Source: JAKOQB01 sp036824465 (GTDB lineage Bacteria > Pseudomonadota > Gammaproteobacteria > Burkholderiales > Burkholderiaceae_F). From it: a DNA stretch of 14,349 bases. Numbering within the stretch: position 1 is the stretch's first letter; each line of letters opens with the position of its first letter. The translations under genes and the position numbers were made by a program. The notes under the pieces were generated by a model, which did not search any database, was not told where the DNA came from, and saw only the letters and a list, made by a program, of their open reading frames with translations. Below, in pieces: positions 14,074 to 14,349 of the stretch. The stretch covers positions 1-14,349 of the forward strand of contig DAITAC010000101.1 of NCBI GenBank assembly GCA_036824465.1, written 5' to 3'.

Positions 14074-14289
14074 ATGAACGTCATGATTCAGCAATTGATG
14101 GACAAGACCGGGCTGCCCGAAGACAAAGCGACCGCCGCGGTCAGCACCGTGCTGGATTTCCTCAAGGAGAAGCTGCCGAGCCCCATCGCGAGCCAGATCG
14201 ACAGCCTGATGGCGGGTGGTGCGTCAGGATTGACTGAGAAACTCGGCGGCGTCATGCAAAGCGTCGGGGGCATGTTCGGCAAGAAATAG
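14074..14289 (+). CDS. Small helical protein, resembles the end of DUF2267-type proteins
   Basis: The 71-residue product is short, probably cytosolic and mostly helical: MIQQLMDKTGLPEDKATAAV, then TVLDFLKEKLPSPIASQIDS, then a Gly/Met-rich end (LMAGG, GGVMQSVGGMFGKK). The GLPEDKA and FLKEKLPSPIASQID portions recall the repeating helical unit of DUF2267-type proteins, but the match is from memory and short. AGGAG at 14062-14066 gives 7 bases to ATG 14074; the in-frame TTG 14068 is too close. It lies 77 bases after the RlpA-like gene, with a weak hairpin between. The function is unknown. Confidence 0.75.
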   Translation: MNVMIQQLMDKTGLPEDKATAAVSTVLDFLKEKLPSPIASQIDSLMAGGASGLTEKLGGVMQSVGGMFGKK

Positions 14290-14292
14290 CGA

Positions 14293-14330
14293 CAGCTAGC
14301 GATAGCTGCCGGCACCGTTCAGTGCGGTGC
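14293..14330 (+). terminator. Two small tandem hairpins after the last gene
   Basis: CAGCTA/TAGCTG (14293-14308) and GCACCG/CGGTGC (14312-14330) form adjacent short stems just past the stop at 14289. There is no T-run, so this is at most a weak terminator; the window ends soon after. Confidence 0.3.
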
Positions 14331-14349
14331 GTTCGAGTTTGAATCGCTC

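Overview
This GC-rich window looks like chromosomal DNA from a polyhydroxyalkanoate-storing Gram-negative bacterium. A betaproteobacterium of the Burkholderiales type is my best guess. The guess rests on a PhaF/PhaI-type phasin, an AqpZ-type aquaporin, an outer-membrane DUF481 barrel, an RlpA-type protein and the high GC content; the lineage is inference. All 14 protein genes I support lie on the + strand. I see no tRNA, rRNA, CRISPR array or intact insertion sequence.

Left part (1-4570), granule and lipid genes. The first 363 bases hold no gene. They contain a MITE-like element (106-273) bounded by perfect 17-bp inverted repeats, with CTAG at both outer ends. A phasin gene follows and ends in a strong hairpin. 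Next come a patatin-like lipase (895-2145), a TetR-family regulator (2235-2894), a TPR-like protein (2915-3694) and a second patatin-like lipase (3707-4570). The last three are closely spaced and are probably one transcription unit.

Right part (4571-14349), a cell-envelope and turgor cluster. In order it encodes: a four-repeat TM-helix protein related to mechanosensitive channels; a membrane histidine kinase with a GAF-like domain and its LuxR/NarL-type response regulator; an exported protein with twenty 23-residue repeats and a C-terminal peptidoglycan-binding-like domain; aquaporin AqpZ; a DUF481 outer-membrane barrel; MscL; a YegP-like DUF1508 protein; an RlpA-like DPBB protein; and a small helical protein.

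The most interesting observation is a promoter module repeated four times. It lies upstream of the TM-helix protein, the repeat protein, aqpZ and mscL. Each copy has GGTATGG or GTATGG, an ACC exactly 11 bases later, and a TAnGcT-like -10 hexamer exactly 45 bases after GTATGG. In the aqpZ copy the upstream part is a perfect 21-bp palindrome. This suggests one regulator controls an osmotic/envelope-stress regulon. The adjacent two-component system, whose kinase has an almost loop-less two-helix membrane anchor like envelope-stress kinases, is an obvious but unproven candidate. Water entry (AqpZ), pressure release (MscL and possibly the TM-helix protein) and wall or outer-membrane factors (repeat protein, DUF481, RlpA-like) would then respond together.
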